A stretch of 64,000 bases of DNA from Anoplolepis gracilipes (GCF_047496725.1 NC_132986.1:2256001-2320000), one strand, 5' to 3'; positions 21,555 to 32,058 are shown, counted from the first letter of the stretch. Program-made: numbers and translations. Notes: generated by a model from the sequence alone, not told the origin.

Positions 21555-21627
21555 AAATTGAATAATTATTACAACTGTAATTGCATACATACGTATGTGG
21601 AATTACAGTTGTACAATTATACAATTT
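21555..21627. ncRNA. 73-nt hairpin of pre-miRNA size (candidate)
   Basis: About 30 base pairs. AAATTG (21555-21560) pairs with CAATTT (21622-21627); one A/A mismatch; ATAATT (21562-21567) pairs with AATTAT (21615-21620); a 2x1 internal loop; thirteen pairs TACAACTGTAATT (21570-21582) with AATTACAGTTGTA (21601-21613); a 1x3 internal loop; then CATAC/GTATG closing an ATAC tetraloop. Size and shape fit a miRNA precursor on either strand. It sits between the two direct-repeat copies, so it may instead be part of a decayed element. The mature arm matches no miRNA I recall. Transcription is not shown. Confidence 0.4.
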
Positions 21628-21682
21628 ACGCTTTTTTCTCGAAATATATATTTTGTAAAATTTCTTGTATGTCGCGAAATCG

Positions 21683-21705
21683 TATATATATATATATATA
21701 TATAT
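21683..21705. repeat. (TA)n microsatellite
   Basis: About eleven TA units, 56 bp downstream of the 73-nt hairpin. Confidence 0.9.
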
Positions 21706-22342
21706 GACTGTGGTTTATATATTAATCCTGGGTGTACATGTATGTAATAGTAGTAATACATATTTACAAATAATAAAAACATATCGAAATATAAATTCGA
21801 ACAGTTATATCATAAATAATTTTAATTTAAGTTTGACGTATTTAATTTGAAGTATAATACTGAGCTGTAATTACGCTTAACTGAATCTTCTTTCTATATT
21901 CCGTTCTAGATATTCCATAATCTAAAGGGAGAGAGACTGTTGATCGCTAATTACGGTTAACCTGTATTTTCGATCTAAGGAGTGAATAAACCGTACCACA
22001 TAGAGACATCAAAGCGTAAGTCTGATTAATCTGCCATTTGCAAAATAACCTGTATATAACATCAAATTCAATAAAATTGATGTAAATTGCTGATTTTTAA
22101 TAAGTGCAAAAATAAGTAGCAGTAGATAATGTATTGACAAATAATTGTGTAACGATTATATCGTGTCTGTAAAAATTCCAATTTTTCACCAAAACCAATC
22201 ATGGAATATGTTACGTTACGTTACATTACATTAGTCAGATTAGACTTTGATTAGAGTAATCACATTAGATTTTCTCTTAAACTTAAAGTCCTTTACTGAA
22301 ATTCTTTTTTAAAAATATCATCTAATATATATGTTTAATATC
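21706..22342. other. Spacer between the direct-repeat copies
   Basis: AT-rich. It contains an imperfect repeat of TAATTACG(C/G)TTAAC (near 21869 and 21949) and a pentanucleotide run TTACG-TTACG-TTACA-TTACA at 22211-22230. No open frame of note. Confidence 0.5.
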
Positions 22343-22593
22343 CATCAAGTAAGGTATTTTACTTCATTGAATATATATTACAGATTAAATTAGAGTACGA
22401 ATAAATTTGATATCATATTATTATGTATCAAACAGTATAATTCAGATGAAAACAAAAATTTTATCTCACTTAAATACGACATAATTATTGGTGTAAAATC
22501 CAAAAAATAGTTGTCTTTAAATTAGCGCGTAAAAAAACGTAACTAAACTTCTTTCTCCATATAAGCTTGTAGAAATTCTCTACATAATTGCTA
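22343..22593. repeat. Direct-repeat pair, copy 2 (251 bp)
   Basis: Same-orientation partner of 21179-21484, starting 1164 bp downstream. It lacks the ~52-bp segment and ends at CTACATAATTGCTA. It is followed at about 22604-22642 by clustered GTTAAC/GAGTAAACTC words. Confidence 0.85.
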
Positions 22594-22603
22594 ATCAGAG
22601 ATA

Positions 22604-23270
22604 GTTAACAGAGTTAACTCGAGTAAACTCGGAGTATCACACAGATAGTATCTCCTTTCGAATGTGCTTCAATCCCCCGCATTGTCACATTGCGTTCAAC
22701 TATTCGTGCCATTTTCTCTCGGATATTGCATCAAAGTTGCAATTATCGAATTACCAATGGAAGTACTTGAGCCGATCAATATGCCTAATCGCTATCGCAA
22801 GTTTCACTTACAATGAGACAGGTACTTACACATCCGATTAACAATTTAATAGACACACACGTGATAGACTGATTTCTCGTCGCCGCGATCTGTTAATTGC
22901 GAATTATATCGTGCAATTGAAAAAGGTTTTGTTGACTTTCACGTGAACGTTTCGCGATGTTTCTTTGATGTACGTTCCATTCGAAATACAGGCACTATGT
23001 CTTAATGGATCATCGAGTTTACTTTATTGAATGAGTCTTACCTCGACAATTGCTCATGCTACCATTGATCTTTGTCGCGTATCGTCTGCTATAAGCAACC
23101 TCTCTCGCTTTAATTATCCTCATAATTATATATCTCAGGGTGCATAAATTTCAGATTCAAAACAGATGTCATATCAGGATTTTCAGGTGTATAAGTAAGA
23201 TTTTTATCATAATAATATATACTGTTTTACATTAATATATCATTTTTGTATATATTGATATAATAATTAT
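22604..23270. other. Unassigned mixed sequence
   Basis: Starts with small palindromic words (GAGTTAACTC, CGAGTAAACTCG). The remainder is balanced to AT-rich with no open frame. Nothing more was recognised. Confidence 0.5.
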
Positions 23271-23273
23271 ATC

Positions 23274-23306
23274 GGACGATTAATAAAATATTTTTATTAA
23301 TCGTCC
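23274..23306. other. Near-perfect 33-bp palindrome (15-bp stem)
   Basis: GGACGATTAATAAAA (23274-23288) and TTTTATTAATCGTCC (23292-23306) are exact complements around the 3-nt loop TAT. Each arm contains an ATTAAT core. It could form a cruciform, a hairpin RNA or a dimeric homeodomain site. No flanking duplication was noticed. Confidence 0.9.
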
Positions 23307-23558
23307 AATCTTACACAATAATACTTTAGAAATTTTCTTTAATATTTCCTCAGGATCAATGATAATAAATTGCTCTTATAGTTCCAAGAAGATCAAGATT
23401 TATGAATAGTTCCAAAGCCAAACCTTCTCATTCATCGATCATATTTCTCTAAAGCCGCTAAAAGTTGTGATCGCGTTTGCGCAAAATTCCGGCAAGTAAC
23501 GACATCGCTGAAGCACTCTTAGATCCAGGACGCGAGAGGAACTTTCGCAGTGTCACGT

Positions 23559-23635
23559 GAGAGAAAGAGAAAGAGAGAGAGAGCGAGAGCAGAGGTAGCA
23601 GGGGGAGAAGAGGGGGGGGGGAAGGAGAGCTCAAA
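23559..23635 (+). repeat. Purine-rich tract including G10
   Basis: GA-rich run (23559-23592) followed by AGCAGGGGGAGAAGA and G10 (23612-23621). Frames through it on both strands are composition artefacts. Confidence 0.8.
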
Positions 23636-23769
23636 AGCTCTTCCGGAATGTCGTGTGTTCACGATGAGTTCGTACGTAGTATACCCCGACGTCACTTGCA
23701 ATCCGTTCAGCAGCAGCGTTCGCGAGAGCGGATAAACAATGACACGATAAATCTCGCCCACTTTCCGTC

Positions 23770-23820
23770 TCCCGTCCCCGTCCCGTCCCGTCCCGTCCCG
23801 TTCCGTTCCGTTTCGTTTGG
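23770..23820. repeat. Graded pentanucleotide array (TCCCG to TTCCG to TTTCG)
   Basis: In exact 5-bp register: four TCCCG (23781-23800), two TTCCG (23801-23810), TTTCG (23811-23815), TTTGG (23816-23820). C changes to T progressively along the array. Two further units precede it with a 1-bp insertion. This looks like array growth with variant spread from one end. Confidence 0.9.
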
Positions 23821-23904
23821 CTGCCCGTTTGGTTCACGCCGGCAAGGCGTGCGGTAACGCAGGGGGAGAGCACGAAGCAATTAAAAAGTGGGGTTCGCCT
23901 CAAG

Positions 23905-24035
23905 AGGGCTTGTTACGACCGCGCCCGCACATTTATCATCTTTCTGCCGGACCCTCGGAAGCGCCCGGCGAAATTTCCGAGGCATCCGTGCCGAACTCCC
24001 TGGTCCACTGGCCTGCGCGAATTCTATCTCTCCTC
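23905..24035. other. GC-rich stretch with an 8-bp hairpin
   Basis: CCTCGGAA (23953-23960) and TTCCGAGG (23975-23982) pair around 14 nt. The surroundings are balanced and CpG-rich, without a recognised product. Confidence 0.5.
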
Positions 24036-24043
24036 CACCCCCT

Positions 24044-24088
24044 TCTCTCTCTCTCTCTCTATCTATCTTTCTCTTTCTCTTTCTCGCT
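24044..24088. repeat. CT-rich imperfect microsatellite
   Basis: (CT)n followed by CTAT and CTTT variants. Confidence 0.85.
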
Positions 24089-24396
24089 TTCCCTCAAACC
24101 AGACCGGCGAGCTTAGTTGAAAAATTTCATTGTTTCTGTTGGCTTCGCCGGCGGCGATAAATCGGCCCGGGCGCTTTTCCAGTACGCTACCGACCGAAAC
24201 TGAACGTTCGGCGAACCAAACGAAACTTGCCATCCGATACATTTCGTTTTTCGTAGAATATAGGAATAAATATCGTTCCCGATGGCGGACAATTAAATTA
24301 TCCGGCTCGAGAAATAAAAAGTATCTTGAAATAACAGACTCGTGCAGTCATACATGCGGTTTTGCTAATCAAATTTTATAACAGAAGAATTATTAA

Positions 24397-24400
<4 letters not shown>

Positions 24401-24435
<35 letters not shown>
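24401..24435. repeat. (AT)17 microsatellite
   Basis: Seventeen AT units in AT-rich sequence. The surroundings 24120-24800 hold no recognised gene. Confidence 0.95.
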
Positions 24436-24439
<4 letters not shown>

Positions 24440-24799
24440 TATTAACGAAAAATATGGAAATTGATATTTATATAACACCATTAATTTAAACACGTCAGTG
24501 CGTACAGGGAAATAATACAGAACGTATTTCATTATATTGTATAATGCAGAGAATTATAAATTTATATTTCTTTTTAAAATATAGTTACATAAAAAATAAA
24601 AGGAAATAAAATGAAATTCGATACATGGCGAGAAATTGTCTTCTTCGAAATTGACGCTAAGAAAAATCTGCTTTCAAACTTGGCAAGAAATATATTTCGA
24701 CGTATCTATTTTTCGACCATTCTGGGACACTTGTAGTTTGAACGTCGCATTTCAACTGACGATGCAATACGTCGTGCGATTCTATCGAGCTCTGTACGG

Positions 24800-25000
24800 A
24801 AGGGTTAACGTCCGGACAATTTAACATCCCTGGAAATTCGGGCGCGATTGTCCGCCGAGGGGCAATAACGCGTTTAATGGCAGGCGGAGTCTTGCAAGTT
24901 TGTAGTAAATTCGCTTGGTTCCTGCTACACTGCTCTTCGTGAAATTTGCATGCGTTTATGAGAACGCGCGCGCATAGAATGACACGCCAATGGAGAGATA
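24800..25000. promoter_or_regulatory. Candidate cis-regulatory block
   Basis: Balanced sequence with GGCAATAACGCGTTTAATGGC near 24860 and AAATTTGCATGCG near 24940 (octamer-like TTTGCAT). No repeats, no frame. Texture-based inference. Confidence 0.2.
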
Positions 25001-25901
25001 CCGCTTACAAGATATAAATTTGCGAGACGTAAAAAAGGTTGGCAACCGTCGTATTTTTCTCATTTTGTTCGATCGCGTGGCTTCTTGCGAAGCCAAAAGA
25101 CAAACGCAGATTTTTATTTAACAAAGACACGGGAGAGAGAAATTGCGCGTCAGCGCGATTTCTGTTTAATTTTTTACAAAGATACGCTTGTATAAAGGAT
25201 GTTTGATTGTTGCTACATTGTTTGCGATTATGACTTCATCAGACTTTGATGAATTTGCCATAACACGAACAATATTTGAGAACAAATACATTTTCGTTTA
25301 TTGCAACAATAATATACTTTCGTCACAATAATAATACGTAATCTATTCAATGGTAACAATATAACACATTTACCACAATTACAACAATATGCTTTTGTGA
25401 ACTAGAATGGCACGAACGAACGATGACTCTGCTTTAATTAAAGAATGCTGGATGCTTGGTTATCCGCTGATACGATATACAAAATGAGATTGCAAATTCA
25501 ATGAAATACCATGTGGAAAAAACGAGTTCGTTATTCAAAACGTAATGTGCCGCGCATAATGTATCTAGACCAACCAACATCATTGTCAAACGAGTATTAT
25601 AGTAAGTTAAATTTATCCGTACACCAGATTTCGATATGAATTGAATGGCACATTTAACTAAGCTTGGGCAAAATCTATTTGCACATAATTGGATCATACG
25701 TCATATCGTAATGTCACATGATAAATTACATTATTAGATTACTACACACCTGCTTTGTATAAATATGTAATACTAATGTATGGTCTATATATAATGGATT
25801 AATAAAACGACTGAATAGCAAAAATATTGCCTTTCTAAAATAACAGTATCTTCTGTCTGTATTCTCTAAAGGATTACGTATAAAGTTCTTCGGGAGAAGT
25901 A

Positions 25902-25905
<4 letters not shown>
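25001..25905. other. Unassigned; includes a non-repetitive minus-strand frame
   Basis: 25255-25400 is rich in CAATAA-like words. The minus-strand frame 25434-25697 (87 codons) is hydrophobic, of normal amino-acid mix and not microsatellite-derived, but resembles no family I can name. It is therefore not called as a gene. Confidence 0.4.

Positions 25906-25910
<5 letters not shown>

Positions 25911-25941
<31 letters not shown>
25911..25941. repeat. A10 plus (TA)15 tract
   Basis: Fifteen TA units preceded by A10 (25901-25910) and followed by TGTATGTATACGCATACACAC. Confidence 0.9.
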
Positions 25942-25949
<8 letters not shown>

Positions 25950-26058
25950 ACGCATACACACAAACTTATTATAAAAGATGGAATTGTGTGTAAAATTAGA
26001 GTCATCGATCTAGTTTTCTTATAACGTACTACTTTTATATATTCGCTAATATATATCT

Positions 26059-26060
<2 letters not shown>

Positions 26061-26122
<62 letters not shown>
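26061..26122 (+). repeat. (AG)31 microsatellite, longest in the window
   Basis: 62 bases of uninterrupted AG ending in a G-run and a further GAAGAGAG. Such a tract is expected to be highly length-polymorphic. GA tracts can bind GAGA-type factors in insects, but length alone does not show that role. Confidence 0.95.
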
Positions 26123-26127
<5 letters not shown>

Positions 26128-27150
26128 AAGAGAGCAGATAGGTAGTCGTCCGACCCTTCCGCCTATAGATATCGTGCGGTTTTACGTTCTGGATTGACGA
26201 ATCGATCTTTACGTGGACAAATTGGAAGGCTTGATTGATATACGGGACGAGGTCGTACCGGTAAACGAAGTAACGAAACGGCGTGTACGCGGCAGAGAAC
26301 GGAAGAATACAGAGAGATGACGGGGGTGGAGAAAGTCTCTTATATTGCCGCTGTCAATAGTGAAAATGCTGAGTGAGAGACGGACAATGATGGCGCATAC
26401 ATACGGGAGTACTACTCCGGGCCAGAAATTTGTTCAGTATTTGCCTTTTTGGCTGAAGCACACTGTCAGTTACATCTGCACGTGGACCACGCTTCGGTCC
26501 TCGGGCATGCAAGGAGGGATTGGAAGGTTAATTGTCAAAAGCACCCCGAGAAAAACCGCCAATCAATCGAAAGAACAGCGGATCGATATAACGGGTCGTG
26601 CAATGTTGAACGCTTCGCATGTCTGATGGGCCAAAAAAAGTACGGGACAAAAAAAGGAAAAAGAAAAAAGAAAAAAGAAAAAAAAAAAAAATCGAGAACG
26701 AAAGAACAAGCGGAGAGAGTACGGCGTGCATATAAGAGCTCGCTCGCGCGCTCGTTCGTTTTTATGCGCTCTACACAAATATAACATCATTGCCGGATAA
26801 GAGACTTTATCAGGTTTTATTAGTTGCACGCGAAAACACGTTCTCGGCTGACCGTCACGTCGGCGCATGTCTATCGCGATTATGCGAAACTGTCTAATTT
26901 TCGTGGACAACGTCTAATCATCGTGGACGACGATGATTCGATCGCGATTACCGTCTTCTATCCAGTGTGGAGAAACGCAATATCGTAATATTGGGTCTAG
27001 CCTTCTTTTTCAAAGTTAAAACGGTATAATTAACGTAATGTAAGTACATCAATAAATATTTAATCACTAATAAATGAAATTTACGCTTATATCTATATAA
27101 TCGTACAAATTGCAATATAATTATAATATAATAATTATCTCGCATACTAA
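26123..27150. other. Unassigned CpG-bearing sequence
   Basis: Overlapping short frames lie at 26345-26910 on both strands. An A-rich tract (26649-26691) generates lysine or phenylalanine runs. A TATA-like CATATAAGAG is at 26729-26738, with no supporting gene downstream. AT-rich after 26990. Confidence 0.45.
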
Positions 27151-28110
27151 TATATATTTAAAAAGTATATATAATATTTTGTCAACAAATTAATTGAATT
27201 ACTTAATAATATTCCGGTTATTGGCTCGCGTACTTCGCAGATTCATCGCTTTAGTTTTATTTAACAAGCGAAAGTAAATTTAATCTACATCTCACATTTA
27301 TCTGGAGCGCTGATCTTGTATAATATATGCAGTTCTTGAATTTTTAATAAACAATAAAAATCAATGATGATTTAATATAACGCACATTAATTATACACTG
27401 ATAAGATGAATCTCTCTCTCATTGTCAGAATAGCGTATGTGTTTTGGCTTCTTTATTTTGGAAACGATAACATCGATTAAAATTCACGGCTATAATTGAC
27501 TAATTTCTCGACATTTTAGAATGTGAAACTCGCGTAATAGGCGTACATAAAGCAATTATTTGGCACGTGTTCTAATATTGTCTGGTAAAAATATTCGAGA
27601 AGCCAAAGGTTTTCTCGCAAAAGAAGAGTCACTTCTCTTGAACTACAAGGCTTCATTTAATTAATAAAGGGGACACGATCGACGCAATGCTCTATACATA
27701 AAGTTTGATACGGCGAGATAATTTGTAATTACGGGATAATTAAAAAACGTTGTGATAGTAGAATAGTAGATGCCATTTTTCAGAATAAAGGAAGAAAAAT
27801 AAAAGTCTTAAAAACTTACTTTTGGATTCATCGAGGAAGATATTTCATTCGAATGAGAATCACGGTCATCGAGTGATATATTTCATCGATAACCGTGAAT
27901 TCGCGAATATTACGCACAGCACGTGAGAGAGCGGAAGAAAGAAGTTGTTGTGCAAAGAATTAATTAAAGACCAGAACCGCGTTTAACCGCATTTCGATTA
28001 ATTGCACGTTCACGTTTGACATTCCGCAATTAAAATATTTTAATGGTTAAATTGTCTGACGTCGCTGGCGATCCACCGGGTTGGAGAACGTGAGCAATAA
28101 TCTCAACGAC
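27151..28110. other. Unassigned, AT-rich passing into balanced sequence
   Basis: No open frame. 27940-28100 has GATTAATTGCACG and TTAATTAAAG words in CpG-containing sequence. The hairpin at 27857-27902 is listed separately. Confidence 0.5.
27857..27902. other. 46-nt imperfect hairpin
   Basis: TCACGGT (27860-27866) pairs with ACCGTGA (27892-27898); after a C/A mismatch ATCGA (27868-27872) pairs with TCGAT (27886-27890); after a bulged G, TGA pairs with TCA around a 6-nt loop. Three further outer pairs (GAA/TTC) follow a bulge. About 18 pairs in total. Confidence 0.7.
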
Positions 28111-28118
28111 GATGACGA

Positions 28119-28121
<3 letters not shown>

Positions 28122-28150
<29 letters not shown>
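28122..28150. repeat. (CT)14 microsatellite
   Basis: Uninterrupted CT run. 28200-28540 downstream carries four overlapping short frames on both strands with no recognised product. Confidence 0.95.
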
Positions 28151-28154
<4 letters not shown>

Positions 28155-28540
28155 ACGAAGCGGAAAACTCCAATTCAGAGTTATCCATCCGTAGAGCTAT
28201 CGTAAACTATATGTATGGTATATGTAGTCACCGGAATCAAATATTCTTCCGCTAAAAGGCACTTCCTCGTTTTTGCTTATATGCGTCGTACGCTTCGCAA
28301 AACAATCGGATATTGGCAGAATCCTGCCGAAAAGGAAATGCTCCTCGAGGCGAAATCGATTTCGCAATATGTGCGAGCGACATGTACGCGCCCGCTACTT
28401 CCCGTGGGATAATCTCGCGGAAGTGTCTCAACGGATGACAGGTAGGTTGAAATAACACGAACGAGAGACAGAAAGCGGAGATGAAAGAAAGCAGAGAACG
28501 AGGATTGATACAGCTTCAACTCATAATTAGTTTAAGAGAT

Positions 28541-29500
28541 AGACCAAACGAATTGGCCAATTCGAAGGATATTCCAGGACAAACGCAAACAAACAAACAA
28601 ACGATCACATCGCGAGGTAAATCTTAATTAAAATAATTATCTGACAATGAGAAAGAATAGAGGTTGAGATGATCGACAATCATTCTCTCCCGCGCATTTG
28701 CAATCTTTCCTTGCTTGGGCGATGATTTCTATTCAGAAATTGAAACGACAGTCGTTTGTTGCAAAGAGATATACGTATCAAGTATTCAGATTTTCCCGCA
28801 CGTATTTCCTTTTATATATGTATATGCCTTTCATATATACGGAATAAAATTTTTCTCAACTGTGGAAAATTTAATTTGCGATATCCAATATCATATTATT
28901 GCAATTAATTCTCAAATTAAATTTTTAATAAGTAATTATTAAATTTTTAATTTTTAATGTTTGAATACAAAAACTGTTTTTTTAATATTTTTGTTATATG
29001 TATTGAATAAATTATTATATATTTTTTAAAATGGGACAATTAAAAATGTAACAAAATATTACTTTTAACTTTAGGCGCACTGTACTTTTATGAAATTTTA
29101 AATATTAAAGATAATTAGTGTAACTAAAATTTAACGTTAAATCTCGTAATATTATTAAACGAACTATCACGCGACTCAGAAATTTCCCCGAGGAAATATA
29201 AACTCCAAATTTTTGAATGACTCTGGCATTAAAATTTAGGTAAGACACCGTGGGACATTATATTTAATGAAAAAAATGAATAGAGAGATTATATAGCAGA
29301 TTTAATGTAATAATGGTCTTTAAGGAACTCGATTATATCTGGATTTCTCGTTTGAATAATTTAGCAGCTCTCTCTACCATTTTCTTCCGCTGACTTTTTA
29401 ATCGTGATAAGTATCAATGGATGTACGTAATGGAATTCGATCTTCTCTTCACGCTCCACAAGACACGAATAATAATAGAGTGCATGTGTGTAATCTAGTG
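28541..29500. other. AT-rich spacer
   Basis: Includes (CAAA)4 near 28586-28602 and a very AT-rich part at 28840-29160. Nothing else was recognised. Confidence 0.5.
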
Positions 29501-29720
29501 CTAATAACTTGACCTTTTGTCGTTGCGGTTCACAGTCTCGATTTATTGCGTCGCGGTATGAAGCGCACAGCGTGGGCGAACTTCACCGGTATCTACCCAA
29601 GTTCAACTCGCCATATTCAAATTCCATGGCTGAATTATAACGTAGAACGGAACATTAAATGGAAGTATGGAAGAGTACGTTTTAAATTATACGCCGCATG
29701 AATTTCATCGTGAAACATCC
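29501..29720. promoter_or_regulatory. Candidate conserved-type non-coding block
   Basis: Complex, non-repetitive, balanced sequence (GTCGTTGCGGTTCACAG, GGGCGAACTTCACCGG, AAGTTCAACTCGCC) between AT-rich flanks, with no frame. Texture only. Confidence 0.2.
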
Positions 29721-29943
29721 ACGTTAAACTCTACCGACTTTAATTAAATTTTATTTTATCACCATTCAATTTCGCGAGACATGTACAAGTTTCGTTAGAC
29801 TTTTAGAAATAATTTGTTGTGTAGAATAAAGTAAGACACGTATACATATGTATGTTAACTGATTAACAAATTTTTGAACGTATCACTATCTTATAAAATT
29901 AAGAGAGAATAGATATTTTTATATTGAAAAACCTCTATTTTTT

Positions 29944-29967
29944 AATTAAATTAAATTAAATTAAATA
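29944..29967. repeat. (AATTA)n pentanucleotide
   Basis: Four to five AAATT-type units, followed by AAAA. Confidence 0.8.
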
Positions 29968-30022
29968 AAAATCATTACTCCGAGAGAGAATTTTTTTTAC
30001 AAGTTTTGAGTAAAGATAATCC

Positions 30023-30030
<8 letters not shown>

Positions 30031-30053
<23 letters not shown>
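30031..30053 (+). repeat. Poly-A tract (23)
   Basis: An uninterrupted run of 23 A. Confidence 0.9.
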
Positions 30054-30055
<2 letters not shown>

Positions 30056-30690
30056 GATGCATCCATCGATCTCAATGCGTTGAAATTTCTCTCGACCTTT
30101 AAAAATCGATCGGATGAGCCTTTCGCGAAAGTGATTTATTTCCCACGATCGCTCATATCTGTTATTAATAGTCGAACATCGGGAAAATAAAATCACCTGA
30201 TCCCGACGCGCGATACGTTTGGCGAATCAATGTCTGCCATCAACGCCTCAACCGCAAGTTAAATTTTGGCCCCCCTCAACCGCGAGGTTAATTTTCAATC
30301 ATCGCGCACGAAAGACGTCCGTTCGTGATATACCGAGAAGTTTGACGTTTATACGTGATTAGCAACTACCTAAAAGTTATCAGCGTTCCTTCCGTAGCGA
30401 TGCAGACAGGAAAATAATTTCGCCACGGATAATGACGTGAGCAATGTTAGGTCGGTCTCGACGCCCCGAGGATGCATTTAAATAATTTATTTCAAGAGAG
30501 TGGTTCGCGAAATATACGACGAGAATAATCGAAGAGCTCGCTCGATGATTCTCGCTTATACTTTAATTAATATTATTGCGAAAAACACAAAGTTAACTTG
30601 ACGCAATTAATATTCCTCGCAACGACCGTCGATACTTGATGCAATTGCGAAGGAAACCCCACAGTAGGTGGGAATAAACTTGAAAACATG
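30054..30690. other. Balanced unassigned sequence
   Basis: Contains a 12-bp palindrome CTTTCGCGAAAG near 30120 and several ATTAAT words. No frame of interest. Confidence 0.45.

Positions 30691-30694
<4 letters not shown>

Positions 30695-30728
<34 letters not shown>
30695..30728. repeat. (TA)16-17 microsatellite
   Basis: Uninterrupted TA run. Confidence 0.95.
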
Positions 30729-30731
<3 letters not shown>

Positions 30732-30779
30732 AGAGAAGAAAAAAAGAAACGAGCTGTGGGGTATTCGCGGCGGGCTCGT

Positions 30780-31025
30780 CGTCGCTTAATTAGTACCGGC
30801 GTACAATTAACCGGACGCAGGAGCAGCGGCACGCTTAAGTTTCAGCCACGCCCCGCGTCTGCTGAGATAAATTGACGCCAATGAATGCCAATTGGTGTCC
30901 CCGCATAGCCGTCGCAGAATGCATCGTAGTCGCCGTAAGCGAGCTTGCAAGCTTCCACCGAACATCTTAAGTCACCTCCGGCGACATCTGTATATATCGT
31001 GGGCCCCGAGCCAGCGCGAGATTGG
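30780..31025. promoter_or_regulatory. Candidate cis-regulatory block
   Basis: CpG-containing, non-repetitive, with CTTAATTAGTACC, ACAATTAACCGG and the paired words GCCAATGAATGCCAATTGG near 30877. No frame. Texture and motif inference. Confidence 0.25.
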
Positions 31026-31074
31026 TTGATAAGAATATTTTCGAAACCAAGTCAAGAAACGATACAATGCTTAA

Positions 31075-31275
31075 TTACTTAATTAATATATTTAGAATAT
31101 TTAAAAATAATTAATAAATATTATTATATTATAAATAATACTATGTAGTCATATATTATTAATATTATTATATATTAATATTATAAAATAATTATTACAA
31201 TTAATGATTAATAAAATATTAGAAATAATAATAAAATAATAATAAAATAAATATTTAATTAATAAAAAATAATAC
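31075..31275. repeat. Extreme AT block with (AAT)/(ATT)-like words
   Basis: About 200 bases almost devoid of G and C, made of ATTATT, ATTAATATT and AATAATAAAAT words. Degenerate and not in a fixed register. It could act as a matrix-attachment or nucleosome-poor segment, which is speculative. Confidence 0.75.
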
Positions 31276-31289
31276 TGTTTTTTAACGTG

Positions 31290-32040
31290 ATAACGTGAAG
31301 GTAAATAACGGTAAATAATTCAGACGCGAAAGAAATAAAATATTCGAACCATAAAATTGCAAAAATTGCCTTACGCTTTGCGTTAAAATTAAATAACATT
31401 TTTCATGCGTCGGCGTCATCTTGATTATACGGCGGTATCGCGTAACAAGTTGCTCTGCAATTGGTGCACGCGCACGTAACAGATAAGCATAATTCGAATA
31501 ACAAATACGAATGTAATACGCAAAAGCTTTAAGCGTCGCGAGTTACTTTATATCCACGAATTAAACACGGTCCATTAACGGTTCGTGCGCGCGAGCACTT
31601 GCTCGCGTGCCGGAAAATCATCGCGACTACCGGAAATTCATCGAAATTCGGTTTTAGCGAAGCATTCGCCAACCTTTATTTCGTGCGTAGCATATTTTGT
31701 ACTTATCGGCGGGAAATTGCACGGCAAAAGCGTCGCGCGATGATTTTCGTACTACGCGGGGATACGGGAGCCTTTTTATATCGGTGTTTCATGTGTCCTA
31801 TACGCTCGATTTCGTTTCAAATGCTTAGTCGAAGAATGCGATATGAGCCCAAATCGACGATGATTACGAAACGAGTAAATACGTGCCGCAAATACCTTAC
31901 TTGCTCACAGATCTAAATATATATGTTTATTCGAGCGTATTTTTGATTAATTCTCACAGTTATGAATATCAGAAAAAAATATGTCGTTCGTTTTAATATG
32001 AGAGCATCGTTCAGTTTAATAAATACATAAACATTTAAAG
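31290..32040. other. Unassigned sequence
   Basis: One plus-strand frame (31599-31916, 105 codons) is not repeat-derived but has no recognisable domain. The GCGCGCGAGC words near 31587 account for part of its GC content. Confidence 0.4.
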
Positions 32041-32058
32041 TTTTTTTTTTTTTTTTTT
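32041..32058 (-). repeat. Poly-T tract (18)
   Basis: An uninterrupted run of 18 T. Confidence 0.9.

Noticed and set aside
25196..25206. AGGATGTTTG, similar to the terminus of the 3571-4359 element
   Set aside because: Only about nine bases agree and there is no TTAA or partner end, so chance is likely.
26729..26740. TATA-like CATATAAGAGCT
   Set aside because: No convincing initiator or gene follows; TATA words are common in AT-rich DNA.
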